In this document: positions 56,369-64,000 of the stretch, piece after piece
How the letters are laid out: every line of letters starts with the position of its first letter
How positions within the stretch are numbered: position 1 is the first letter of the stretch
Notes under the pieces: model-generated
Told to the model about the DNA's origin: nothing
Databases searched by the model: none
The model's input: the letters and a program-made list of their open reading frames with translations, nothing else
Made by a program: the position numbers and the translations under genes
Source: Paraburkholderia tagetis
GTDB lineage: Bacteria > Pseudomonadota > Gammaproteobacteria > Burkholderiales > Burkholderiaceae
Assembly: GCF_022213065.1 (NCBI RefSeq)
Contig: NZ_JAKLJA010000030.1
Coordinates: 1-64,000 of the forward strand
Direction of reading: 5' to 3'
DNA: 64,000 nucleotides

Positions 56369-58405
56369 ATGATGCACAACGTTACGGCGATACTGCCCCC
56401 CGGCTTCGAGACGTTGAGCTTTCGCTCGCTAAGAGGCACCGAGAGGCTCTCGACCCTCTACACCTTCGATGTGGAAATGGTCAGCCCCAGTGCCTCTCTC
56501 GATCTCAATACGCTGACCGGCAAGCCGCTCAACCTCGCTATCGCCACGCCCGGCGCACCGCGCTATCTCGGCGGACACATCGTGCGCTGCGCATTCGCCG
56601 GCCGTGAAACCGATACCTCGCGCAGCTACGTCTATGCCCTGACGCTGCGCCCCTGGCTCTGGTATCTCACCCGCACCGTCGATTCACGCATCTTCCAGAA
56701 CCTCAGCGCGCCCGACATCGTGCGCCAGGTCCTCCAGCCCTATGGCTTCACCGTGGAGACGCGTCTCGCCGCGCGCTACCGCACCTGGGACTACTGCGTG
56801 CAGTACCAGGAGAGCGACTTTGCGTTCGTCAGCCGCATGATGGAGCGCGAGGGCATCTACTACTATTTCCGCCACGAAGCCGACCAGCAGGTGCTCGTGC
56901 TCATCGACGACATCGCCTCGCACGATCCGCTCGGGCTTTACCCCACGCTGCCCTGGCTCGCCCCCGAGCGTCTCGTGCTTCCTGGCGAAGTCGGCGTCGA
57001 GGACTGGAGCCCCGCCGTCGAGCTGCGATCCGGCGTGTTCGCCGTGAACGACCACGATTTTCGCAAGCCTCGCGCCGATGTCTCGCAGCGCCGCGCCAAC
57101 CCGCTCGGCAACGACCACGCCAGCTACGCGAAATACGACTGGCAGGCCGGCTATATCAACGCCGACGAGGGCGAGCGCTACGCCACCGTGCGGCTCGAAG
57201 AGGAACAGGCCGGTCATGCCCAGAGCCGCGCCAGCACCCATGCCCGCACCATGGCGCCAGGCTACATCGTCACGCTCGAAGGCTGCCCGCGCAGCGCCGA
57301 GAACGTCGCGAACCTGATCGTCGCGGTCACCTACCGGCTCCAGGAAGGCGGCTACGCCAGCGGCAGCAGCGAGGCGAGCTACGACTTCGACTTCGTCGTG
57401 CAGCCCACCTCGCTGCCCTGGCGCGCGCCGAGCATCACGCCGGTGCCGCGCGCCACCGGCCCGCAGACCGCTGTCGTGGTCGGCCCGGCCGGGGAGACGA
57501 TCTGGACCGACGAGTACGGCCGCGTGAAGCTCCAGTTCCGTTGGGACCGCTACGGCCAGGGCGACGAGAACAGCTCGTGCTGGGTGCGCGTATCGAGCGC
57601 CTGGGCCGGTACCGGGTTCGGCGCGCTGCAAGTGCCGCGCATCGGCCAGGAGGTGGTTGTCGATTTCCTGAACGGCGAGCTCGATCGCCCGCTCGTCACG
57701 GGCCGCATCTACAACGCCGAGCAAATGCCGCCGTTCGCCCTGCCGGGCGCGGCCACGCAAAGCGGCATCGTCACGCGCACGCCCGGCGGCACCACGGCCA
57801 ACGCCAGCATGCTGCGCTTCGAGGACAAGACCGGCGCAGAGCAGGTGATGTTGCACGCCGAGCGCAACCTCGATATCTCCGTCGAGAACGATGCCTCGCA
57901 CACCGTGGGCGCAAACCAGACCACGGTGATCGACGGCGACTCAACGACGATCATCAACGGCAGTTCGTACACGACCATCGAGCAGGACTCGATCACGACC
58001 ATCAACGGTGATTCGTGCACCACCATCAATGGCGACTCCTGCTCGACCATCAACGGCAATACCACTTCGCTGATCAACGGCAACTCGGGCGCCCTCCAGA
58101 ACGGCAACGTGGCGGGGATGATCAACGGCACGTCGACCCAGGTGGTCGTTGGCAACTCGATGATCGGCACCGTGGGTTCGCAGGAAATCCTCTCCATCAA
58201 CCAGCTCATCGCCTCCGTGGTGATGGAAATGGTAAGCGGTTTGCAGACTTCGGCCGTCGGAGTCGCCGTCGGCGCGGTGGGCACCGGCATTCAGGTCATG
58301 GGATGCTCGATGAGCCAGACCGCGTTCAGGCTCAGCAATACCCACATGGCCGTCGATGCCATGGATATGTCGGTAAACCACGTTGGCTGCCACTGCACGT
58401 ACTGA
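56369..58405 (+). CDS. vgrG: T6SS spike protein VgrG, second copy
   Basis: 678 residues, 40 longer than the first copy because the needle is extended (about residues 510-610) by regular seven-residue Thr-Ile-Asn-Gly-Asp-Ser type repeats (TTINGDSCTTINGDSCSTIN). Residues 30-510 are nearly identical to copy 1; the first 30 and last 170 differ. Several Cys occur in the needle repeats and in the final VNHVGCHCTY. No toxin domain is attached. GAGAGG lies before the ATG, 93 bases after the first copy's stop. The DUF2169 gene follows after 15 bases, suggesting that this copy is the one paired with that adaptor. Confidence 0.96.
   Translation: MMHNVTAILPPGFETLSFRSLRGTERLSTLYTFDVEMVSPSASLDLNTLTGKPLNLAIATPGAPRYLGGHIVRCAFAGRETDTSRSYVYALTLRPWLWYLTRTVDSRIFQNLSAPDIVRQVLQPYGFTVETRLAARYRTWDYCVQYQESDFAFVSRMMEREGIYYYFRHEADQQVLVLIDDIASHDPLGLYPTLPWLAPERLVLPGEVGVEDWSPAVELRSGVFAVNDHDFRKPRADVSQRRANPLGNDHASYAKYDWQAGYINADEGERYATVRLEEEQAGHAQSRASTHARTMAPGYIVTLEGCPRSAENVANLIVAVTYRLQEGGYASGSSEASYDFDFVVQPTSLPWRAPSITPVPRATGPQTAVVVGPAGETIWTDEYGRVKLQFRWDRYGQGDENSSCWVRVSSAWAGTGFGALQVPRIGQEVVVDFLNGELDRPLVTGRIYNAEQMPPFALPGAATQSGIVTRTPGGTTANASMLRFEDKTGAEQVMLHAERNLDISVENDASHTVGANQTTVIDGDSTTIINGSSYTTIEQDSITTINGDSCTTINGDSCSTINGNTTSLINGNSGALQNGNVAGMINGTSTQVVVGNSMIGTVGSQEILSINQLIASVVMEMVSGLQTSAVGVAVGAVGTGIQVMGCSMSQTAFRLSNTHMAVDAMDMSVNHVGCHCTY
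56456..57901 (+). repeat. Duplicated vgrG core, copy 2 (partner 54446-55891)
   Basis: See partner. The downstream edge is sharp: GATGCCTCGCA is common to both, after which the needle-coding sequences are unrelated at base level although both encode Asn-Gly repeats. Confidence 0.9.
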
Positions 58406-58420
58406 CGCACAGGTACATCC

Positions 58421-60805
58421 ATGAGAATCATCAAGCCCATGGCCGCCGGCATCCTGACACGCATTTACCGGCTCGACGGCATCGAGCGGCTCGGCGTGGC
58501 GATGCCGCTCATGACCACGCTCGAAGATACCCCCTGCATCGTGGGTGAGCAGGAATTGACGCGGCTCGCTCCCGAAGTGCTGCGCGCCGCCACGCTCGAC
58601 GCAGGGTACGCCAAGCCGCACGCGGAATTCCTCGTTGCCGGGAGCGCCTTCGCCGCACATTGCGACGCGCAGCGCACGAGCCGCGTCGGCATCGCGTTCG
58701 GCGGCCACGCGAAGCATCTGGCTGTCGCCTTTCCCGACACGCCCGACGAAGCGAGCATCGCGATCGACGAATTCATGCCGGTCGCGATCGACACGCCCGA
58801 GCGGCGCGCACTCTACGGCGAATGGGATCAGGCAAGCGCAGCCGCCGATCCGTTCGGTTTCCCGCCGGCATTCGAGCGCGGATGGTTCAACGTGGCGCCC
58901 GCCGATCAGCAGCGCCGCGACCTGCAAGCCTGGCCTGATGCGGTGCCGTGGCGCATCGCCGGCATGCACCCCGTTCACGCCCGGCAGCAGGGCACCTTGC
59001 CGCCGCTGCGCGGCCGTTGCTTCGCGATACGGCAAGGCACGCCGGGCCTCGAACCGGTGCCGATGCGCCTGTCGACCGTCTGGTTCATGCCCGACCGGGA
59101 ACGCGCCGTCCTCATTTTTCACGGTGAAATCCCCGTCGAGCAATTCGATGCGAACGACATCGAATGCCTGATGCTCGCCGTCGAGACACCGGACGAGCCA
59201 CGTAGCACGGAGCATTATGCGCAGGTTCATGCGAAGCGCACACATGCGCGGGACGCGGCGATGCACTCGCTGGTCGATGCGGACCTGATGCCTTCGAAGG
59301 TGAATTCCGCAGCCTCTTTCCCCGACCCCACGCCGCCCGCCCCGGCCTGGCAAAGCGCCATGCAGCGTTACGGCGAACGGCTGATGCGCGACGCCCAGGC
59401 GCGTACGCGCGCGTTGCAGCCGTCGGCACTCGCCGCCGCGGCCGTGCCACCCAGCGCGAGCTTCGACGCGCTCGGCATGCCCAGTCTCGCTCCCGCGCTA
59501 CCGCGCCTGAGCGAACTCGCCGACTTCGTGGCGAAAAACCAGGCCATGGCAGACGAAGCCACAGCGCAGGCTCGTTCGCACGCGGCCGTGGCACAGGCAC
59601 GCATGGCCGCGCAACCCGGCGTGCCGCAAGGCATCGGCGCAGGACGCCGCGGGCCGCCTCAGATCAAGAGGCTGATGGATACCCTGCGCGCCACGCCAGC
59701 CGCCACGCCAGTTCTACCGCCCGATCTCGAGAACAAGCTGCTCGCCATGTATCGGCAGTCGGCCCAGCATCAGGAAGCCGCTTTTACCGCCACGGCGGAA
59801 GCTTCGCAGTCCGCAAGGATGAGCGTGAAGGAAAAGCTGGCGCGCGGCGAGTCGCTGGCCGGCGAGGATTTGACAGGCATCGACCTGAGCGGACTCGATC
59901 TGCGCGGCGCAGACCTGAGCAATGCGCTCATGGAAAACGCCAACCTGAGCGGCACCGACCTGAGTGAGGCCACGCTCGCGGGTGCGGTGCTCGTGCGCGC
60001 GGCCCTGCATCGCACGCAGCTCGCGGGCGCGAACCTCAGCGAGGCCAATCTGTCGCTCGCCAACTGCGAGGAAACCTCATTCAAAGGCGCAACACTCGAG
60101 CGCGCGACGTGCGAGAAAACGGTCTTTCGCCGCTGCGACTTCAGCTCGGCGCATCTGGAGCGAACCGACCTGCGCGAGTGCGAATGGGAAGCACCGCGCT
60201 TCGCCGGGGCGGCGCTCAAGGAGCTCGTTATTGTCGGGCAAACCTTGGCGGGCGCCGATTTCAACGGCACGACGATTCGCAAGATGTCATTCGTGCAATG
60301 CACGCTGAAGGAAACGTCGTTCGGCAAAGCATATATAGAGGGATTCGGTTTTCTGGACACTCGCGCGAGCCAGTTGAACTTCGATGGCGCAACGATCCGC
60401 AAGGCATGCTTCATCAAGAACACCCAGCTCGACAGCACGCGCTTCGCCGGCGCGACGCTCACGGAGGTCAACTTCCGCTCGGTCCCCGCGCCAGGCCTTT
60501 GCCTCGAAGGTGCAAGCACCAGCCAATGCGACTTCTCCGACGCCGTGCTCACGGGCGCGAACCTGCGCGGTGCGAAACTGCACCGCGCCATACTGATCCG
60601 CACCGACCTCACCGATGCCGATCTGTCGAACAGCGACCTGATCGGTGCGTTCATGCGCGGTGCGAATCTCACACGCGCGAAGCTCGCCGGCGCGAACCTG
60701 TTTCGCGCGCTGCTCGCCGAGGCGCGGCTCGACGATCTCGCCGGGCTCGAGGATGCCTACACGGTCCAGACCACGTGGGTCCCGCGCGCGAGGGCAGCGG
60801 CATGA
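58421..60805 (+). CDS. DUF2169 protein with C-terminal pentapeptide-repeat domain
   Basis: 794 residues. The DUF2169 domain (about 1-290) opens KPMAAGILTRIYRLDG and includes FERGWFNVAPADQQ and RLSTVWFMPDRERAVLIFHG. A low-complexity Ala/Gln linker (about 300-480) follows, then a long pentapeptide-repeat region (about 482-770; LSGLDLRGADLSNALMENAN, A(D/N)LXX pattern) forming a right-handed square beta-helix. DUF2169 proteins act as T6SS adaptors/chaperones, for example Atu3641 for the Tde2 effector of Agrobacterium. Here the adaptor is fused to a beta-helix rather than next to a nuclease. The stop overlaps the next gene (ATGA). Confidence 0.88.
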   Translation: MRIIKPMAAGILTRIYRLDGIERLGVAMPLMTTLEDTPCIVGEQELTRLAPEVLRAATLDAGYAKPHAEFLVAGSAFAAHCDAQRTSRVGIAFGGHAKHLAVAFPDTPDEASIAIDEFMPVAIDTPERRALYGEWDQASAAADPFGFPPAFERGWFNVAPADQQRRDLQAWPDAVPWRIAGMHPVHARQQGTLPPLRGRCFAIRQGTPGLEPVPMRLSTVWFMPDRERAVLIFHGEIPVEQFDANDIECLMLAVETPDEPRSTEHYAQVHAKRTHARDAAMHSLVDADLMPSKVNSAASFPDPTPPAPAWQSAMQRYGERLMRDAQARTRALQPSALAAAAVPPSASFDALGMPSLAPALPRLSELADFVAKNQAMADEATAQARSHAAVAQARMAAQPGVPQGIGAGRRGPPQIKRLMDTLRATPAATPVLPPDLENKLLAMYRQSAQHQEAAFTATAEASQSARMSVKEKLARGESLAGEDLTGIDLSGLDLRGADLSNALMENANLSGTDLSEATLAGAVLVRAALHRTQLAGANLSEANLSLANCEETSFKGATLERATCEKTVFRRCDFSSAHLERTDLRECEWEAPRFAGAALKELVIVGQTLAGADFNGTTIRKMSFVQCTLKETSFGKAYIEGFGFLDTRASQLNFDGATIRKACFIKNTQLDSTRFAGATLTEVNFRSVPAPGLCLEGASTSQCDFSDAVLTGANLRGAKLHRAILIRTDLTDADLSNSDLIGAFMRGANLTRAKLAGANLFRALLAEARLDDLAGLEDAYTVQTTWVPRARAAA

Positions 60806-61887
60806 CGCTCACACGCGACACCCTGCTCCAGCACGTGCGCGACGGCGCACCCGTGCGCGACGTCGAACTGCACGGGCTCTCGCTGGAGGATTGCGACCTC
60901 GCCGGCGCGCGGTTCGAGGGCGTGACCTTCGCCGGGACGACATTCGCGCGCGCGTCGCTGCGCGAGTGTCTGTTCCAGCGCTGCGAGCTGCGCGACGTCA
61001 CGCTCGCGCACGCGGACCTGAGCGGCAGCGTCTGGCACGACTGCCGCTTCACGTCTGTGGACGCATCGCATAGCGCGCTCGCCCATGCCCGGCTGAACGG
61101 CTCGCAGGCAAGCGACTGCGATTTCACCTCGGCACGGGCACAAGGGCTGGCCTGCATCGAGAGCACGCTCGAACGATGCCGGTTCGACGCTGCCGAACTA
61201 GACCGCGCCACGTTCGAGCAAACGGTGCTGGCCGGCATCTCGGTCAGGCAGGCGCATATCGAGAAAACCGTGTTCCACAAGATCGACCTGCGCGATGTCG
61301 CCTTCGCCGAAGCGCAACTGATCAACACCGCATTCATCGGCTGCAAGCTGGACGGCCAGCGGCTTCACGATCTGACGCTGAAGGCCTGCCAGTTCGCCCA
61401 GAGCTCGCTGACGAATGCCGTCTTCGACCGCGCCTCGCTGCCCAACTGCAATTTTCAGGACACGGAGCTCGCGGGCGCATCGTTCGTGGCGACGCAGGCA
61501 CCCGGCGCGATCTTCTATCGGGCGCGCCTGGCGCAAGCCCGCTTCCACCAGGCGCACTTGCCGGGTTCGATGTGGATCGAGGCCCGCGCGCAGCACGCGG
61601 ACTTCAGCAGCGCATCGCTGGAAGCCGCGCAGTTCCAGCGCGCGGATGCAAGCCACGCCTCATTTGAGGGCGCGCACCTCGTACGCGCCGACTTTTCAGA
61701 CGCTGTCCTCACGGACGCCAACATGCACGACGCACATATCGACGGCCTGCGCTGCCAGGGCGCCGTCGACGCCCCCTGCGCCGGGCATCCAGGCATCGCC
61801 CCCGACGACGCCGCGCAACTGGCCGCCGAGCGATGGTCGCGCGAGCGCGACGCGCGCCTGCGCACCGACACCTACGGAGAATCATGA
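60802..61887 (+). CDS. Pentapeptide-repeat protein
   Basis: 361 residues, pentapeptide repeats over about residues 22-312 (LEDCDLAGARFEGVTFAGTT; later LVRADFSDAVLTDAN), with a short non-repeat C-terminus (AAQLAAERWSRERDARL). The repeats are rich in Cys at positions following the central Phe/Leu (ECLFQRCEL, KACQFAQ). No enzymatic domain. The ATG overlaps the DUF2169 gene and the stop overlaps the DUF3540 gene. It may be a structural partner of the spike or the delivered protein itself; pentapeptide proteins elsewhere mimic DNA or serve as scaffolds. Function unknown. Confidence 0.88.
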   Translation: MTLTRDTLLQHVRDGAPVRDVELHGLSLEDCDLAGARFEGVTFAGTTFARASLRECLFQRCELRDVTLAHADLSGSVWHDCRFTSVDASHSALAHARLNGSQASDCDFTSARAQGLACIESTLERCRFDAAELDRATFEQTVLAGISVRQAHIEKTVFHKIDLRDVAFAEAQLINTAFIGCKLDGQRLHDLTLKACQFAQSSLTNAVFDRASLPNCNFQDTELAGASFVATQAPGAIFYRARLAQARFHQAHLPGSMWIEARAQHADFSSASLEAAQFQRADASHASFEGAHLVRADFSDAVLTDANMHDAHIDGLRCQGAVDAPCAGHPGIAPDDAAQLAAERWSRERDARLRTDTYGES

Positions 61888-62549
61888 TGAAGACGAACCT
61901 TGCAACCTCTCCCGTCAGCCGGCCCAGCGCCGCCGGACCATTTCCCGCCGGCACGGTCCTCGCGCCGCTGACCGATGGCCTCTGGCTCGTCGCCACGCAT
62001 AACGCAAGCGTGTCGTGCCGACGCGCCTTCTCATGCTTGATCGATCCGCGGCCCGGCGACCGCGTCGCGATATGCGGGAGTGGTGGCGAAACCTTCGTGC
62101 TCGCCGTGCTCGAGCGCGCGGACGAGAACACCGTCACCCATTTGCGCGTGGACGGCGATCTGCTGCTCGAAGCAACCCACGATCTGCAAATTCGCGCGGG
62201 CCGCGAACTGATCGGCGCGGCGCAGCAGACACTGCGGCTCGACACCCAGGAGCTGCGTGTGGGCACGCGAACAGCCCATCTCACAGGTGAGGACGTCGAA
62301 GTGCAAGCGGGCGAAGCGCGCCTGCATACAGGCCTCATGCGCGTCGTCGCGAACGTGCTGGAAAGCGTCGCGAAGCGCATCACCCAGGTGAGCCGCACTT
62401 CGTATCGCAGCGTCGAGACAGTCGATCATCTGCGCGCAGCGCACGTCGATCATGCGGCCTCCACGAGCATGCGCCTGCACGGCTCCACTGTGGTCCTGAC
62501 CGCCGAGCAGCTAATCAAGGTCGATGCCGAACAAATCCATCTGGGGTGA
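61884..62549 (+). CDS. DUF3540 protein, beta-helical, T6SS-associated
   Basis: 221 residues. After about 20 residues comes a small barrel-like part (GTVLAPLTDGLWLVATH to FVLAVLERAD), then a regular series of short beta strands (LLLEATHDLQIRAG, LRLDTQELRVGTRTAHLTGE, VLTAEQLIKVDAEQIHLG), as in VgrG needles. DUF3540 genes occur with vgrG, DUF2169 and DUF4150 genes; the likely role is a spike extension or collar. ATGATG at 61884 follows CGGAGA and overlaps the previous stop. Confidence 0.85.
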   Translation: MMKTNLATSPVSRPSAAGPFPAGTVLAPLTDGLWLVATHNASVSCRRAFSCLIDPRPGDRVAICGSGGETFVLAVLERADENTVTHLRVDGDLLLEATHDLQIRAGRELIGAAQQTLRLDTQELRVGTRTAHLTGEDVEVQAGEARLHTGLMRVVANVLESVAKRITQVSRTSYRSVETVDHLRAAHVDHAASTSMRLHGSTVVLTAEQLIKVDAEQIHLG

Positions 62550-62941
62550 ACGTCATGGTCATGGTCAATTCCAGTGTCGGTGGCGGCAACGACGCCGTCA
62601 GCGTGAACGCCACCCCGCCCCTCGGCACACCGGTCGGCTATGGCAATCACGCCAGCCGCAGCGAGGCGATTCCCAACGTCCCCCACATCCAGGTGGGGGG
62701 TGGCCCGATCCACAACACGACAACCATCATCCCCTCCACCAAGGGCGATGCGGGCGGTTCGATGGGCGGCTGCGCGTCCGGCACGGTTCAGTCGTACAAC
62801 CGCAATACCAACGGCTCGGCCAAAGTGTTCGTTGGCGGCAGCCCGGTGACGCGCAACACCGACCCCACCACGCAGAACTCAACGAACACGCAGGGCACAG
62901 GCACCTCGGCGAGTCAATACATCGTCTACGTCTTTAGCTGA
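62546..62941 (+). CDS. DUF4150 (PAAR-like) spike-tip protein
   Basis: 131 residues with the PAAR-like pattern of DUF4150: IPNVPHIQVGGGPIHNTTT, STKGDAGGSMGGCASGT and AKVFVGGSPVTRNTDPTTQN. Such proteins sharpen the VgrG needle and may carry cargo; this one has no C-terminal effector extension. The start may be the GTG at 62546 (overlapping the previous stop), or ATG at 62555 or 62561. The stop shares one base with the tssJ start. Confidence 0.87.
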   Translation: MNVMVMVNSSVGGGNDAVSVNATPPLGTPVGYGNHASRSEAIPNVPHIQVGGGPIHNTTTIIPSTKGDAGGSMGGCASGTVQSYNRNTNGSAKVFVGGSPVTRNTDPTTQNSTNTQGTGTSASQYIVYVFS

Positions 62942-63504
62942 TGAGCATTCCCAATCTCCCTCCCAGCGCGGCCATGTCGCTCGTCGATCCCGCGCGCCGC
63001 CGCTGGATCGCCGCGCTCGGGGGCCTCCTCGTGACGGGCTGCTCGTCCACGCCGCCCGCGAGCGACGCGACCGCCTACAGCGTGCGCATCGCGGTAGACA
63101 AGCTCGTGAATCCGGACAGCCGCGGCCGGCCCTCGCCGATTCTCGTTGGCGTCTACGAGCTCAAGGCCACCGACGCCTTCGGCCTCGCGAGCTTTCCCGC
63201 GCTCCAGGATCGCGCAAAAGAGACGCTGGGCGAGGACCTCGTGTCGCTCGAGCAGATGGTGCTGGTGCCGGGCGAGCGCCGCATCGTCAAGCGTCGCGCC
63301 AACGAAATGGTCCACGCGGTGGGCTTCGTGGCCGGCTATCGGCAACTGGAACAAAGCGCCTGGCGCAGCTCGGTGGAACTGCATGCCCCGCGCCGCAACG
63401 CGCTGCTCTCGATCGTCTGGCCGTTTTCGCCCGATCCGCCCGCCATTGCGCTGCGTGTGGGCGAACGCAGTCTCGTTTCAGACATCAACGGAAAAAATCA
63501 ATGA
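62941..63504 (+). CDS. tssJ: T6SS outer-membrane lipoprotein TssJ
   Basis: 187 residues: Arg-rich n-region, hydrophobic core and lipobox LLVTGC with Cys at residue 34 (residue 23 if the ATG at 62974 is the real start, which gives a more ordinary signal length). The mature part has the TssJ features VNPDSRGRPSPILVGVYELK, DAFGLASFPALQ and LVPGERRIV, a transthyretin-like fold. It anchors the TssJLM membrane complex. TGATG overlap with the PAAR-like gene; ATGA overlap with tssK. Confidence 0.92.
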   Translation: MSIPNLPPSAAMSLVDPARRRWIAALGGLLVTGCSSTPPASDATAYSVRIAVDKLVNPDSRGRPSPILVGVYELKATDAFGLASFPALQDRAKETLGEDLVSLEQMVLVPGERRIVKRRANEMVHAVGFVAGYRQLEQSAWRSSVELHAPRRNALLSIVWPFSPDPPAIALRVGERSLVSDINGKNQ

Positions 63505-64000
63505 ACACATTCGATGCATTGCACGACGCACCGCCCGACGCCTTGCCCCCACGCACTCCGCACGCTGCGCGCAGCAAGGTCGTCTGGTCGGAAGGCATGT
63601 ATCTGCGGCCGCAGCACTTCCAGCAACTCGAGCGCTACCTCGAAGGTTACGTGCAGCAGCGCTGCGGCGCCCTCGAGGGGCCGTTCTGGGGATTCGCGGC
63701 GCTCGATCTCGACCTGGACGCCCTCACGCTCGGCAAAATCGCGGTCCTCGGCGCGCAAGGCATCTTTCCCGACGGCACGCCGTTCGACCTGGCGAATGCC
63801 GATGACCTGCCCGCACCGCTCGACATCCCGACGAGCGCAGACGGCGAACTCGTCGTGCTCGCGTGGCCGGTCCAGCGCCCCGGCGCCGAAGACATCATTT
63901 TTGAAGAGCAGTCCGAATCGATCGCGCGATACGGCGTTTGCACCTGCGAAGTCGCAGACACCAACGCCGTCGCGCTCGGTCCCGCCACGCTGGACCTCGC
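63501..64000 (+). CDS. tssK: T6SS baseplate protein TssK (3' end outside window)
   Basis: The frame runs from ATG 63501 to the window end, giving 166 residues. After about 25 low-complexity residues it has the TssK signature KVVWSEGMYLRPQHFQQLERY and then GFAALDLDLDALTLGKIAVLGAQG. TssK links the baseplate to the TssL/TssM membrane complex. The order tssJ-tssK suggests tssL, tssM and perhaps clpV follow outside the window. Confidence 0.94.
   Translation, partial: MNTFDALHDAPPDALPPRTPHAARSKVVWSEGMYLRPQHFQQLERYLEGYVQQRCGALEGPFWGFAALDLDLDALTLGKIAVLGAQGIFPDGTPFDLANADDLPAPLDIPTSADGELVVLAWPVQRPGAEDIIFEEQSESIARYGVCTCEVADTNAVALGPATLDL

Noticed and set aside
54359-58405. Insertion-sequence origin for the duplicated vgrG core
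   Set aside because: No transposase, terminal inverted repeats or target-site duplication at the edges; homologous recombination explains it better.

Overview
The window is uniformly GC-rich and gene-dense. It carries a Burkholderia-like set of genes: aroC, an MFS-PlsC fusion, metY, wrbA, valS, galU, an inositol (iol) cluster and a type VI secretion (T6SS) locus. Gene order and protein types point to Burkholderia sensu lato (Paraburkholderia, Caballeronia or Burkholderia). This is judged from the proteins alone, without database searching. I found no rRNA, tRNA, CRISPR array, insertion sequence or phage gene.

Layout. 1-13 kb holds housekeeping and metabolic genes: the end of ETF-ubiquinone oxidoreductase, chorismate synthase, a lysophospholipid-transporter/acyltransferase fusion, a CBS protein, O-acetylhomoserine sulfhydrylase with an overlapping alpha/beta hydrolase, small membrane proteins, WrbA, a D-2-hydroxyacid-type FAD dehydrogenase and a metallophosphoesterase. 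13-20 kb holds a LysR regulator divergent from a four-gene efflux unit (outer-membrane lipoprotein, FUSC pump, DUF1656 protein, HlyD adaptor). 20-32 kb holds an orphan hydrogenase-protease-like gene, propionyl-CoA synthetase, an aromatic-acid-type MFS transporter, MTA/SAH nucleosidase, a UvrD-type helicase, ValS, GalU and TusA. 32-44.6 kb is a myo-inositol catabolism divergon. An RpiR-type regulator and two Gfo/Idh dehydrogenases read left. An ABC importer and iolC(-aldolase), iolD, iolE and iolB read right. A palindrome of the form GGAA-N6-TTCC lies between the two arms. A chemoreceptor follows, convergent with iolB.

46.4-64 kb is a T6SS operon preceded by a 617-base AT-rich leader with several inverted repeats and a terminator-like hairpin. 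Its order is tssA, tssB, tssC, hcp, tssE, tssF, tssG, two tandem vgrG genes, DUF2169-pentapeptide fusion, pentapeptide-repeat protein, DUF3540 protein, DUF4150 (PAAR-like) protein, tssJ, tssK (cut by the window end). Most neighbours overlap by 1-4 bases. The module from vgrG to DUF4150 is built almost entirely from beta-helical or spike-like proteins and has no recognisable toxin or immunity gene. The two vgrG genes are colinear and nearly identical up to about residue 510, then diverge. This module is the best candidate here for an under-described system.

A second pattern that ordinary annotation misses is a series of short degenerate tandem arrays. Their period is 9-13 bases, the unit differs every time, and they sit at many gene junctions between 2 kb and 45 kb. 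The arrays clearly inside genes have a 12-base period and keep the frame. Starts were chosen from ribosome-binding sites, overlaps and family length; doubtful ones are flagged.
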